In this document: one piece after another, positions 1 to 11,247 of the stretch
Numbering within the stretch: the stretch's first letter is position 1
How the letters are laid out: every line of letters starts with the position of its first letter
DNA from: Pegoplata infirma
Taxonomy: Eukaryota > Arthropoda > Insecta > Diptera > Anthomyiidae
Assembly (NCBI GenBank): GCA_963921195.1
Contig: OY992537.1
Coordinates: 176,531,021 to 176,595,020, forward strand
Length of the DNA stretch: 64,000 bases
Direction: 5' to 3'
Position numbers and translations under genes: made by a program
The notes under the pieces: generated by a model
Database searches by the model: none
Seen by the model: the letters and a program-made list of their open reading frames with translations, nothing else
What the model was told of the DNA's origin: nothing

Positions 1-1
1 T

Positions 2-1000
2 GGCACAGCCACTAATTCCGTTCAGGGAAGTTCTGTCGCAAGCGGCAACACTTTTCAACCTAATAATGGCACACTCAACGGTTTTGTTCAGGGAAGTTCA
101 GTAGCAAGTGGCAACACTTTTCATGGTAATAATGGACATTTACGTCCGCGAATTGAGAAATTAAATATCGAATTTACAGGAGATCCAAAGCAATCTAATG
201 TAGACCAATTTATATTTTGCATAGAATTTTTACAAAAGCGGCATAATATTCCATGGGAAGATGTGTTGAGGGATTTTCATTTGTTGGTTAAAGGTCAGGC
301 AAGGGAATGGTATTGGCTCTATATTCAGACCCACGATGTTCCAGATTGGCCCACTCTTAAAGCAGCTTTAGAAGAACGCTATGACAGTGGAAGGTCCAAT
401 TGCGAAGTAATGTGCGAACTTGTTGCTAGAAAACAAAAACCAAATGAGTCCTTGGATGAATTCTTCCACGCAATGTGCCGTATTCGGGCTAGACTTAAGC
501 CACCGATCTCAGAGCAAGATATGATCTACCGAATCAAAGTAAACGTGAAGGAAAGCATTGGAACAATAGTTTTCTCCGATAAGGTAGACTCCGTAGAGCA
601 ACTCAGAATAAAATGTCAAGATGTGGAACGAAATTTTCCGAAAAAAGAGTATAGACATGCACCACCGCCAGCGCGTCCAGCGAGATATGTCAACGAAATG
701 TATGATGTACCAGTAGCTAACTTACCAACAGAAGATGACTATGGTGATGAAACAGAAGAATTAGCAGCCGTAATGATGAAAGCAAATTTGCAACAGAAAC
801 GTCCTCTTATCTGCTGGAATTGTCGTGAAACTGGACACATGTTTTTCCACTGCCCTTCGGACAAATTTAACAAATTTTGTTTTGGATGTGGCAAGCCAGA
901 TGTCATCACACCTAACTGTCCCGTATGCCAACAGAAAAACGCCAAAAAGGGCGTGGGATCGAAGGGGGGCCCACGTCAGACCGAGAACCCCTCAACATAA
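2..1000 (+). CDS. gag: Gag polyprotein of the Ty3/gypsy element (5' partial)
   Basis: Structural protein that forms the virus-like particle and packages the RNA. The frame is open from base 2, so the start codon lies to the left; the first in-frame Met is not needed to explain the protein. It begins with a low-complexity Ser/Gly/Asn segment, then a capsid-like domain (WYWL, LEERYD and ESLDEFF regions, about bases 140-650). Near the C-terminus is a CCHC knuckle (CX2CX4HX4C, bases 812-853). It is followed by a second cluster spaced CX2CX9CX2C, in which the usual His position is not histidine. The frame stops at 998-1000 and overlaps pol, which lies in the -1 frame. The tail after the zinc fingers is Lys/Gly rich. 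Confidence 0.9.
   Translation, partial: GTATNSVQGSSVASGNTFQPNNGTLNGFVQGSSVASGNTFHGNNGHLRPRIEKLNIEFTGDPKQSNVDQFIFCIEFLQKRHNIPWEDVLRDFHLLVKGQAREWYWLYIQTHDVPDWPTLKAALEERYDSGRSNCEVMCELVARKQKPNESLDEFFHAMCRIRARLKPPISEQDMIYRIKVNVKESIGTIVFSDKVDSVEQLRIKCQDVERNFPKKEYRHAPPPARPARYVNEMYDVPVANLPTEDDYGDETEELAAVMMKANLQQKRPLICWNCRETGHMFFHCPSDKFNKFCFGCGKPDVITPNCPVCQQKNAKKGVGSKGGPRQTENPST
20..127 (+). repeat. 66-bp in-frame tandem duplication in gag
   Basis: The 12-residue block VQGSSVASGNTF appears twice at a 66-bp (22-codon) spacing, copies beginning near bases 20 and 86, with synonymous differences between them. The repeat may continue to the left of the window. Confidence 0.8.
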
Positions 1001-4000
1001 TGGGATCCCAGAAATTAGTGGGAAGCTCTGAAAGAGAAAATGTAGGAGTTATAGGAAACATTTTACAGGCAAATAATTCAAAATACATACCTGGTAGTCG
1101 TCACTATTTACCATTAGAAATTAGAAAGCAAAATTATGAAAAAGTTAGGGAACGCATTTTTAATGGATTCAGGGAACCAAAACCTGTTTCCAAACACGTT
1201 CGGAAAATCCGTAACAGATTCACGGAACGTAATCGTACTAGGAATTTTATTATTGAGTCGGTCCATAGAGCCACCAACAGATTAGGAGATCCACGCGTTT
1301 TCGCTGATATACAAATTGAAGGCACTACTCTGTCAGGACTTTTAGATACAGGTGCAACCATTAGTATTTTGGGAAAAGGTTGTAGAGAACTAATTCAGGA
1401 TTTGAACCTTAATCTTATTCCGTTGTTGACCAATGTGAAAACTGCCAGTGGTCAGCAGCATCGAATATTAGGTAAAGTAAAAGCATCCATTAAGTATAAA
1501 GATCAGGAACACAAATTGTTGCTGTATCTTTGTCCAGATTTGGAACAAGTTCTCTACTTAGGCATAGATTTTTGGAGAAGTTTTAAATTGGCTCCTGAAA
1601 TTATAAATATTGATGAAATAGACATAGAAAAAGTTAAACAAGATTTTCATGATAGTAAAACTGAACATAGATTGAAACCACACATTTTAACAAGCGAACA
1701 ACAAACAGAATTAGATAAAGTTATAGGAGAATTTTACACTTTTGAGGAAAAAGGATTAGGACAGACGTCACTCGAAAAGCATACGATCAAATTAATAGAG
1801 GGCGCTGTACCAGTCAAGGATCGTTATTATCCAATATCTCCAGCCGTTCAGGAGATAACATATAAGGAGATTGACTTAATGTTGAAACTAAACGTAATCG
1901 AAGAAAGTGATAGTCCATGGAGTCACAGGACAACCATAGTGCGTAAACCTGGAAAGAATCGATTCTGTTTGGACGCAAGAAAATTAAATAAATTAACCGT
2001 CAAAGATGCCTATCCTTTACAAAATATTGATGGCATCCTCAGTCGAATAGATGAAACATATTTTATAAGCAGCGTCGATCTTAAGTTCGCATTTTGGCAA
2101 ATCGAGCTGGATGACGAAAGTAAACCGTACACTGCATTTACAGTCGCCGGAAGACCGCTTTACCAATTCAGGGTCATGCCGTTTGGATTATGTAATGCGG
2201 CGCAACGCTTATGCAGATTGATGGATAAAGTAATCCCGCCAAAACTTAAGGAACATGTTTTCATCTATTTAGATGATTTACTGGTAATTTCGAGTACGTT
2301 TGTAGAACATATGAAACTTTTGAGGGAAGTTGCCGCGTGTTTACGAAAGGCTAATTTGACTATAGGGCTTAAGAAATCGCAATTTTGTTTTAGGGAACTT
2401 AAATATTTAGGATTCATTATAGGTGGGGGAATGCTAAAAACTGATCCCGAAAAAGTCCAAGCTATCCGTAATATCAAGTTACCGAAAAATACAAGGGAGG
2501 TCCGAAGTTTTCTGGGAACAGCCGGATGGTATAGGAGATTTATTAAAAACTTCGCCACTATATCCGCTCCTCTAACTGATACATTAAAAAAATCAAAGAA
2601 ATTTAATATGACACCTGAAGCTATTGAGGCATTTGATAAACTTAAAAAGGCACTTACGACAGCGCCCGTTTTAAGGCACCCCGATTTTTCGAAAAGGTTC
2701 TATATCCAATGTGATGCATCGGATTATGGAATTGGAGCTGTACTTTACCAACTAAATGAAAAAGAAGAAGAAAACCCGATCGCATTCTATTCACAAAAAT
2801 TGAATTCATGCCAAAGAAATTATAGCGTGACAGAAAAAGAGTGTTTGGCAGCAGTGTTGGCGGTGAAAAAGTTTAGGCAGTATGTCGAAATGATGCCATT
2901 TACCGTGGTTACAGATCACGCCAGCCTCAAATGGCTAATGAGTTTAAAGGATCTAAGTGGGAGACTAGCAAGGTGGTCTTTGCAACTTCAAGCGTATGAT
3001 TTCGAAATTGTCCATAGAAAAGGCTCTGATAATGTTGTAGCCGATATGCTCTCTCGATTGCCACAAGAAATAAGTGAACTAGAAAAAGATGATTATCTTG
3101 ATTTCGACACGACAGAGTTTCAAAGCGAAGAGTACCTCGAACTTATAAATAAAATAAATGATAACGCCGATAATCTACCAGATTTGAAAGTCGAGGGTGG
3201 TATGATATTCAAAAGGATGTCTTTCGATCAGGATCTAGGAGACCAATTCATGTGGAAATTATGGATCCCGACCAATATAACATCTACTATTATTGAAAAA
3301 GCTCACAATGAGAACACTGCAGCGCACGGTGGCACAGCAAAAACAATAGAAAGAATAAAACGTTTTTTCTATTGGCCGAAAATGACTGTTCAGGTAAAAC
3401 AATTCGTCAAATCATGTGAGACATGCAAGGAGACTAAACCTGCAAATCGTAATTTAATGCCAGGTATTGGGCAAGAGGTACAAACTGACCGTCCATTTCA
3501 GAAATTGTACATAGATTTCCTGGGAAAGTACCCAAGATCCAAGAGCGGTAACTGTTATATCTTTATCGTTTTGGATCACTTCACAAAATTTACTTTCCTT
3601 AAAGCCATGAAAGAAGCAACAACTAATAATGTGGTACAATTCTTAACCCATGAAATATTTCATAAATTTGGTGTACCGGAAGTGATCCATAGCGATAACG
3701 GTGCACAGTTCATCGCAAAAACTTTTAAGGATATGATAGAAGCCTATAAAATCCAACATTTGAGAACTGCAGTATACGCCCCACAATCCAATGCATCAGA
3801 AAGGGTAAACCAATCTGTTTTAGCCGCGATAAGGGCATATCTCAAAGACGACCATAGAGATTGGGACTTATACTTATCTGAGATAGAGTGTGCGTTGAGA
3901 AATTCTGTACATTCTGCAACGGGAGTTTCACCTTTCTTCGCGCTTTTTGGATTCCACATGTTTTCCAGTGGCACTGATTACAAATTAGCCAGAAAACTTC

Positions 4001-4332
4001 TTTCGTTAACTGACCATGAAGTCAAAAATCTCAACAGGAAAGATAAATTAGAAATTTTAAGGGAAAAAATTAAAAACAATATGCATGAGGCTTATGAGAA
4101 GAGTGCGGAAAGATACAACAAGCGAGCACGAATGGTTAGATTTCTTCCAGGACAAGAAGTGTACAGGAAGAATACAGTATTAAGCGATTTTGAAAAAAGT
4201 AGAAACGCGAAATTCTGCAAAAAGTTTTTAAAGTGCCGAATTGTCAAACCGGTAGGGAATAACATGTACGAATTAGAGACCATGCAGGGAAAGTCGATAG
4301 GTGTATATCACGCAAAAGACATTAAGGTATAG
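925..4332 (+). CDS. pol: Pol polyprotein: protease, reverse transcriptase, RNase H, integrase
   Basis: Intact polyprotein that matures Gag, copies the RNA into DNA and integrates it. The coordinates start at the first ATG of the frame (925), but translation probably enters by -1 frameshift at 946-970. Numbering from 925, the protease active site LLDTGA has its Asp at 141. The reverse transcriptase has its first catalytic Asp at about 385 (VDLKFAFWQ) and YLDD at 448-451. RNase H has Asp at about 597 (CDASDYG) and Asp at 664 (TDHASLKWL). The integrase zinc-binding part has His 794 and 801 and Cys 831 and 834, and the core has Asp 864, Asp 924 and Glu 959 (34 residues between the last two). A GPY/F-like tail follows; no chromodomain is evident. 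All catalytic residues checked are present and no stop interrupts the frame. Confidence 0.95.
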   Translation: MPTEKRQKGRGIEGGPTSDREPLNIMGSQKLVGSSERENVGVIGNILQANNSKYIPGSRHYLPLEIRKQNYEKVRERIFNGFREPKPVSKHVRKIRNRFTERNRTRNFIIESVHRATNRLGDPRVFADIQIEGTTLSGLLDTGATISILGKGCRELIQDLNLNLIPLLTNVKTASGQQHRILGKVKASIKYKDQEHKLLLYLCPDLEQVLYLGIDFWRSFKLAPEIINIDEIDIEKVKQDFHDSKTEHRLKPHILTSEQQTELDKVIGEFYTFEEKGLGQTSLEKHTIKLIEGAVPVKDRYYPISPAVQEITYKEIDLMLKLNVIEESDSPWSHRTTIVRKPGKNRFCLDARKLNKLTVKDAYPLQNIDGILSRIDETYFISSVDLKFAFWQIELDDESKPYTAFTVAGRPLYQFRVMPFGLCNAAQRLCRLMDKVIPPKLKEHVFIYLDDLLVISSTFVEHMKLLREVAACLRKANLTIGLKKSQFCFRELKYLGFIIGGGMLKTDPEKVQAIRNIKLPKNTREVRSFLGTAGWYRRFIKNFATISAPLTDTLKKSKKFNMTPEAIEAFDKLKKALTTAPVLRHPDFSKRFYIQCDASDYGIGAVLYQLNEKEEENPIAFYSQKLNSCQRNYSVTEKECLAAVLAVKKFRQYVEMMPFTVVTDHASLKWLMSLKDLSGRLARWSLQLQAYDFEIVHRKGSDNVVADMLSRLPQEISELEKDDYLDFDTTEFQSEEYLELINKINDNADNLPDLKVEGGMIFKRMSFDQDLGDQFMWKLWIPTNITSTIIEKAHNENTAAHGGTAKTIERIKRFFYWPKMTVQVKQFVKSCETCKETKPANRNLMPGIGQEVQTDRPFQKLYIDFLGKYPRSKSGNCYIFIVLDHFTKFTFLKAMKEATTNNVVQFLTHEIFHKFGVPEVIHSDNGAQFIAKTFKDMIEAYKIQHLRTAVYAPQSNASERVNQSVLAAIRAYLKDDHRDWDLYLSEIECALRNSVHSATGVSPFFALFGFHMFSSGTDYKLARKLLSLTDHEVKNLNRKDKLEILREKIKNNMHEAYEKSAERYNKRARMVRFLPGQEVYRKNTVLSDFEKSRNAKFCKKFLKCRIVKPVGNNMYELETMQGKSIGVYHAKDIKV
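946..970 (+). promoter_or_regulatory. Candidate -1 ribosomal frameshift sites between gag and pol
   Basis: Pol is in the -1 frame relative to gag. In the overlap two heptamers fit X XXY YYZ in the gag frame: A AAG GGC at 946-952 and G GGG GGC at 964-970. A slip at either would enter the pol frame, which is open from before 925. A run of six G is a plausible slip site but not a classical retroviral one. No downstream pseudoknot was worked out. Confidence 0.45.
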
Positions 4333-5300
4333 AAGCATAAAATAAGGATTTTTTTTTTGTTTTTGTGATGTAATACCAGCATTTGAAACAGTCGTTTATA
4401 ATCATACGTTACTCAGGAAAAGATTTTAAGTTAACAGATTTTTGTATTATTGGAAAAGGAAAACGGTATCGATTTTTTTTCTGTGTAAAAATTTTTTTTT
4501 TCTGTGTAAACATTTTTTTTTCTGTGATGTCAGGTGAATTTACTCATGGTAGGATGTTTTAATCAATATGAAACACGTTATATTTTTTTTTTACCCGGTA
4601 AAGCAACAAAGTTGTTTCAATTGTCATATTCAGTTTATTTTTACTTACATAATCCGTTGAGTGTATATTTCCAGTCTGGGTACAAACTATCTAGGTTACC
4701 AAGTTGCCCGGCTAAGTAGTCTCAGGGCGTGAGAATTCCCCACGTTAAGCAGCAATTCCAAACGACTTACCAAGTGGCCCACGCACATTGATGTTATCCC
4801 AAACCTCAAAGTTTTGTTGCGGTGGTCCTATGGGACTGAAAATCCAACCACCCCTACAGGTGGTTACACCCCTCAAGCCCCACCCAACACGAAAAAAAAT
4901 TTTTCGTGGCGGATACTTAGAGGCGAGGCCGTATCCACGAGAGGGGGGTTGAATTATCAACCCACCGAGTCTCTGATGACAATTTTCATCTGGAGGGAGA
5001 GTCGTATATGGCCCAAGGATCGGACACGACTTCTCCGAGTCCAGGACCCCTTAAAAGGAGCAATTTAAAAATTTAATTTTCTTTTTTTTATATACATGTG
5101 GCCCACCATGCATAATGAGGGGGGCAAACCTCGGTGGACCACGTTGAATGCCCGATGGCCGACATGTGGGAAGCAAACCCAGACGGCGTTGTTGATGTCA
5201 AAGGACAGCTACCCGGTCTGCTTTCCCGGTCTCTGCAGCCACGGTCCTTTTGGCTACCCGGTCTGTTTTACCCGGTCGATGTAGCTGCCCTTTGAATGAA
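4333..5300. other. Non-coding region after pol, probably the 3' part of the retrotransposon
   Basis: No convincing gene. The first 250 bases contain three T tracts each followed by TCTGTG. 4680-5290 is markedly richer in G and C than its surroundings, with purine runs ending in G6 near 4943 and 5113 and several copies of ACCCGGTC near 5210-5280. These could belong to a polypurine tract and LTR, but no border can be proved with only one side present. Confidence 0.4.
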
Positions 5301-7989
5301 GGTAGAAGGTGGATGCCGTTGTTGGGAATGATGTTGGGTGTGTCCAAATTATCGTGTGTCTGAAATGAATTGAGATTAGTAAAGTAAACAAATCAGTTAA
5401 ATTAGAAAAGGAAATATTGGGGGTGTTTTTTTCCCGAATCTGTATGGACAATGAAATTTTGCCGGAACAGTTCGGCTGGATCACCACTAATATTTATCGA
5501 ACTTACCATATCGTTGGAAACCCGTCTGGATGAAATATTTAAATTTTCGTTTTTGTGTTTTTGTTTATATTATTTTATTTAATTATTTTTCATGGCACAA
5601 GCGTGCAAAAGAAAATATAAAACGAACAAAAATGTAAATAAAAAGATCAATGAAGAGGGTATGTTCAGTGCGTGAAAGTAAACACAACGTACAATGTAGT
5701 TGGTAACGCGATTGATTGTAGGGTTTAGTGAGACAGAAAATGGGCGAATTTTCATTCATAAAAATGGGAATGAAAATGCGTAAAAAAAAACGTAAATTTA
5801 AAAATCGTTAGCAAATTGAATGAGAATATCAACCCACAAATTTTGCTGAGTGCCTGGTAGAACGGAAACGGAAAATAAGGACATTTCAGAGCTAGGACGG
5901 AACAAGGCGACGTAGGGGACGAGAAAGGACACTAGGAAGGCTACAAAAAGATAAATAAAAATGGAGTTAGAATACAATAAAATAAAATTTCTAGAAAAAT
6001 TAAATAAATAAATGTAGTTTGAATAAAATTAAAGATGGAGTTTTGGAGGGAAAATAAATATATATATTTATTATATATTTGTTTATGTTTTCCAAAAATG
6101 GATAGGTATATGGGGGAACGATATTGGAAGAACGAATAGTTGGAACAAGGTTTGGTGGCAGATTAGTTTTATGCACAAGATCAGTTTATTACAAACATCC
6201 AAAGTGCTCGTTACAAAACCGATAAGTTGTTTTTCGTAATTCTGTGAATAAAGTGGGTAAAAAAAATAAATAAAGTGCATAAATAAATTTGTGTGCAAAA
6301 CACCGGTATCCAAATCCAATCCCAAACCAAGTTCCAGTGTTTATCCATCTCAAGCTGGGGAAGAGAACAAAGAGGGAAAACCAACAGAGACAGAACTGTG
6401 GTGCTGTATAGAAAACTACTTTAGGAACAAAGTATGTATGAGTGAAATTTGTTTTTAAGATAATCTGGGGAATGTGTAACTGATAGGAACGTGGTGTAAT
6501 TTTTTTTGTGTAATAGGCCCGTCTGGACTGAGGATTTGAAGATAAAAAAAAGCCTGGTAACAAAATTTGAACAGTTAAATTCAGCAAAGGGAAACCTGAA
6601 AATATACAACATTGCTGGAAAACCAAGCCAGAAGGCTTGATGACAACCCGTGGGGGAAGAACAGTCGAAGGAAGACGAATTCTAAAACCCCTAAAAAAGT
6701 CCGGAGAGAGGGATATCAAAGACAAAAATTCCTAAGGTAAACTAAAATATAAAAAAATTGCACCATAGTGAAAATAGTGAACACCCAAAAGATTCCACAG
6801 AGAGTAACGAGCAGGAAAACATTTTTGTATTAGAAAACGAAAATAAGAAAAGATAAAAATTTTGTGTTTTTTTGTTGTGACGTGAAAATATTGTGTGTAA
6901 TTGTCTATATGTGTTTAAACGTTTAAGGCATAATTAACGCAGAATATTTTATTTTTTTTATATGATTATTAAATTCTACCGGCGATAAAAATACTCGCAA
7001 CAAATTCCGGAAACCAAATAAATAGGGTTCACGATACGGTTTAAATAAAAATAGTGTCAGAAACTTATTGGGGAAATTTCCCAAATAAAATAGTCAGGTT
7101 TTAGTGAGCTCATTCAGGCCTTATGTAGAAAAATTAAAGTGAAAAGTTATACGCAAAATACAAAAATTTTTGAATATTATTGTGAATCAAATTTATAGGG
7201 AAAATTGGCAAAAAACCGGAGGAATTAAATTTTGTTAAAGGTATTTTTTTTTGTCGAGGTAAAAATGGCGCAAAAGCTGTAGGGTATTTGTTTTTATATA
7301 TTTTTTTTTGTTTAGTGTTTTGCAGTAAATTAATTTTAAGTACTTAACTTATAAATAATTTTTTTTTGAAAGGAAATGTTAACTAATTTCCGCAGATTTG
7401 ATTTTTAAAAATTTGACCATTTTAAATTTTCAAGAAGTTTTAATTTCCTGTAACCAGGGTTCGTATTGATCATTAGATCTATCGCCGCCTTAAAGAGGCA
7501 TATATTTTGATTTTTAATTAAAGGAAAAAAAGATTTAGTTAAGTAAAAATTAGATGTTTTAGGTTAATGTTTTGTTTAGTAATGTATAGCGTAAGATTAG
7601 GTTTAAATATTTTAAATAAAATTATAGTTTGAAAAATTTAAAGTTTAAAAAAATGATGTGCTAATTTTTTTTAAGGGGTTAAAGTTGATATAAAGGTAAG
7701 TGTGAAGGTGAGCGGTATACTGGGGTCACGGTGATGACAGAAGAGAATTCTAGTGACCAAGGTTGGGAAGGGTGATTGAGGTCGTAACACCTGCCTCGTA
7801 CTCGAAAACGTGATGTGTTTGACTTTGAGAGTAATTTGTTTTTGGACATTTGTTTTTTTTTATTTTATTGAGACTAGTTCCAGGGGCTAAGATGAAGGGA
7901 TGGACATCACACCCGATGAGAGGTAACCGAATATGAGCTAATCGGTCGTCGTTCGTCTTAGTGCCAATCGGGGCTCGTAACATAATTAA
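5301..7989. other. A-rich non-coding stretch, no gene recognised
   Basis: Mostly A-rich on the plus strand, with AATAAA-like words and scattered T runs. A long minus-strand frame at 6189-6725 has the composition of antisense to A-rich DNA and no recognisable domain. A slightly GC-richer patch at 7700-7980 has no matching partner in the window. It may be LTR or leader sequence of the upstream element, or unrelated. Confidence 0.3.
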
Positions 7990-8170
7990 ATTTAAATTCA
8001 AAGAATTAATTCAAGCATGAATTAATTCTTTTTGAATTAATTCATTTTGAATTAATTAATTTTCAATTAATTTCTTTTTTTTTAATTAATTCTTTTTTTG
8101 GTTTAATTATTTTTTTGGTTTAATTATTTTTTTGAATTAATTCTTTTTTTGGTTTAATTCTTTTTAATTT
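7990..8170. repeat. AATTAATTC / GGTTTAATT low-complexity repeat
   Basis: About 180 bases made of repeated AATTAATTC and TTTTTGGTTTAATT words with T runs between them. Degenerate simple repeat. Confidence 0.7.
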
Positions 8171-9121
8171 ATTTTTTGGAAAGCACATACATACTATAAA
8201 ATTTATGCTTGTGCGAAAGTAGCAAGAAAAAAATCGTGAAAATACCTCCAAAACACGCTAAAAAATTGATTTAAAAAAATGTATCCGTGAAAAAAATTTT
8301 CGAAGAAATTCTTTTATTTTTTAGCGGTCCATATTACACAAAAAAAAATAATCGCGGTTAGTGCGCATTTTTACAGTATAATAAAAACACTATTTTCTTT
8401 TTGGTTTAATTACTGTGTATTTTTGTGAAATTTTACATTGTTGTTTTTTTTATATTTTATTTAATCATAATTGTTAATCCGCTATTTTGTTTGTTATAAT
8501 TACTGCTCTAAACACTTATATAATTTTAATAATATAATATAAATATTTACTTTTTTTTATTGATTTACGACGACGTTAATACTATTATTTTAGTTAAATT
8601 TAGCTGTAAGTTATATATATTTTTAAAGGGTGTTTCATATTTTCTAATTTGGTTTGTTTTATAAGTAAATTTAACAAAACTCTGCTGAAGAGTATGCACA
8701 CACATTTATAATATTGTAAACTGTTAAGTTGTTGTGTTTATTATTACTATTTTTTTTTAAATATTAAACAAATAATTTATAATTTATTTTCGTTTCCACT
8801 TGTTTTTGTCTATAGATTAAAACCCCGTTCGCATGTACGTGTTTTAATAAAACGACTTGTTTCATAGACTTTTCTTTCTCAGAGCCCAGTCTATAAATCG
8901 TTTTTCGTTTTATTCTGTCAATAAACTGTACTATCATAAAGTAATTTCTAAAACCATTTTCTAAGAACATGTTTTACAACGCAAGTGAGTCATTTAAGTA
9001 CGTATGATAATTGCTTGTTTTTCAACTTTTCAAGCAGCTTTATTATGAGTTTTCTATGATATTTTCGATAACTCCTTACAAAAATTGTGTATTTATCGAA
9101 ATTCTCGTCGAAAAACCCTAA
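8171..9121. other. AT-rich intergenic DNA, nothing recognised
   Basis: No open frame with a recognisable protein, no clear inverted or tandem repeat. Confidence 0.4.
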
Positions 9122-9421
9122 AGGCGCGTTTAGACGGGAAAGAAAACCACTAGATTTAAAGTAAAACACAACTCTGTGGTAATATACTTTTGACTTTAAA
9201 AATTGTTGTGTCAAATCCCATTTCTTTAATACTTGTTTTTGCTTACCATTTTTATTATATTATTATTTGTTTCCGCACATTTAGTCTATAATTTGTAGAT
9301 TGGAAACCGAATTAAAGTAAATAAAAAATATATAATAAAATTTTCTTTGACATTCCAATTTAAAAAAACCACAGAGTTGTTTTTTACTTTAAATCTAGGG
9401 GAATTCTCTCTAATCACGCCT
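9122..9421. mobile_element. 300-bp MITE, TAA target duplication (PIF/Harbinger-like)
   Basis: The ends form a terminal inverted repeat: AGGCGCGTTTAGACGGG on the left and its diverged complement ending CACGCCT on the right. A better-kept inner block (CTAGATTTAAAGTAAAA and CAACTCTGTGG) is inverted at 9150-9179 and 9370-9400. TAA lies on both sides (9119-9121, 9422-9424). No coding capacity. The superfamily is inferred from the 3-bp TWA duplication. Confidence 0.75.
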
Positions 9422-9424
9422 TAA

Positions 9425-10727
9425 TAAAGTAGCTTAAAAACTTCAAAAACAAACAAGTATCATATATAACCAAATTCGCATTAATTTTTTTAAACATGTT
9501 TAACCACTTAACCATGTTTAAATTTAAACTTGTTAAGGTACATAAAAATGTTTAAGTGCTTACACTAGTTTAAAAATATGAATGTAAATATGACATTATA
9601 CGGAAATTATTTAAAACTAAAAAGAGTCGTTTTATTAAAACACGAGAGTTTATACGGGATTTAAGTCAATTTAAAATGTATTTTGTTTAAATTTCACAAT
9701 TTTTATGATTTAATATTTTTACTTTACCATTTAATTTTTTGTTTATAAACTTTAATTTTTAAGGTTTCTCTTTTTTGTGTGTTTAAAATTTATTTTATTT
9801 GTTATATGTTTTTATGCAATATTTAGTAACAATGTCCTTTGAAAGATATTTGTTTATTATTTTGTTTTTGATTACTTAGGCACTGTGTTCAATTTATTAC
9901 AACTAAAGATTAATAAATTTAATATTGTAAATTTTTATGTATTATTTTGTTCTCCTTGTTGTTTACTTCCTATAATATTGTGTAGCTTAATCGAGCTTTT
10001 TTAAACATATTTTTTATGTAAAATTCTCGTTCAAAAAGTTTTTTTTTTAATATTATTTTTAATCCATATATAACAACTTAACCAATGAAATTTAAACGTT
10101 TTAAAACCTAGAAATGCTATAAAACAGACCGTCATTATGTGTATATATTTTTGCTATAATAAATGGCTTTGCTACCTGATTTTTTGAGTTCTTACTACAA
10201 TAACAGCTTACTTTTTAAAATGTAAAGATATTTAATGATATTAATATTATTATTATTTTTGTAAAAATAGTTACAGAAGAATTCATAAAAAAAGTTATTC
10301 TATAGAAGATGTAGTTTTAAAAATTTGAATCGTATTAATATTAAAACTAAGTATTATATTTACTCAACCTTACAAATTCTGATACCTTAACAAAAAAAAA
10401 ATCACACAGTTTAATCTACAGACTTTCAAGGAAAATCGAAATGTTTTCAATACCAATGATACTATTGAAGAAGTTTTTATAAAAATTTTTGGTGGTATGA
10501 TAATAATTAAGATGAAGTTGACCAACAAAAAAAAATGGCTGAATTAGAAGCAGGTTTGTAAAAGTCAAAGTGTCAAGTTGTGATTCGATTACTAACCTAC
10601 ATGATCTGGCCATGGATTTTGTTTGCGATGTCCCAACGTTGATTTAATCATACTGAAGATGCAGTTAAAGGTGTGTTTACATCATACCTCAGAGTCTTTT
10701 TATTTTCGATTATTTTTATAAAAAAAG
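9425..10727. other. AT-rich intergenic DNA, nothing recognised
   Basis: Long A/T runs, no supported gene or boundary-defined repeat. The minus-strand frame at 10416-10613 shows no family features. Confidence 0.35.
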
Positions 10728-10948
10728 TTAGATTTTGTTGTAGCATAGTTTTAGGCATTTTGTAAAACATGATTCTGCCATTAGCAGCGAGCAAATCAAT
10801 GTCATTTAGGATTTTTTTAAATAAATTGACTTAGTAATCTGTTATATTTGTTTTTATTTAACCAAATGTAGAATTTTATCCGCTTTTTAAATAACAACCA
10901 TACATTTATTAAATGCCTAAAGTTATACTACAACAAAATCTAAAAAAT
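10728..10948. mobile_element. Short inverted-repeat element (MITE-like)
   Basis: AGATTTTGTTGTAGCATAG followed by TTTTAGGCATTTT at about 10730-10762 is matched in inverted orientation by 10913-10946. Arms are about 33 bp with about 150 bp between them. No clean TSD found. Confidence 0.55.
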
Positions 10949-11247
10949 AAAAAACGACTCACAAGGGAACTATAACAACCCTTATATACAATTTTCCCGA
11001 AACTAAAAATATATATGAACGAAACGATTTAAAAGCTTGGAGGTCTCAGCTTATCACCAAATCAGGGATATAAGGGTTAAAAAAATGTGTCAAAAATTTT
11101 GGGATTTCTTAACTATTTCTTCTTCAAACACTATACGATGTTTTTAAATGGGAAGGGTTTTTTATACCTATTCAACGGCTTCGTTAAATTCTTATTTTCT
11201 AAAATGTTTAAATTTTGAAGGGCTTTTTATATAAAGATATACCTCTA

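Larger units (their letters stand above)
1..4332 (+). mobile_element. Ty3/gypsy-type LTR retrotransposon, left end outside the window
   Basis: Gag and pol read in the same direction, overlap by frame, and show the order capsid, zinc fingers, protease, reverse transcriptase, RNase H, integrase, which defines Ty3/gypsy elements (integrase after RNase H). Both frames are free of stops or frameshifts over 4.3 kb, so this copy is young or under selection. The 5' LTR and primer-binding site are outside the window. The 3' LTR should lie downstream of 4332 but its borders cannot be set without the 5' copy. No env-like frame follows pol. The integrase wording around the catalytic Glu (PQSNASERVN) is a variant seen in several insect gypsy lineages; I do not assign a named family. 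Confidence 0.93.

Noticed and set aside
4745..5284. Short frames after pol as an env or accessory gene
   Set aside because: Short, without signal peptide or membrane features, in a GC-richer non-coding region likely to be LTR or UTR.
6189..6725. 178-residue minus-strand frame
   Set aside because: Hydrophobic, Phe/Leu/Ser-rich translation of antisense A-rich DNA, no recognisable domain or splice context.
7260..7285. Possible primer-binding site TGGCGC marking an LTR end
   Set aside because: Only six matching bases, no LTR border upstream and no gag downstream.
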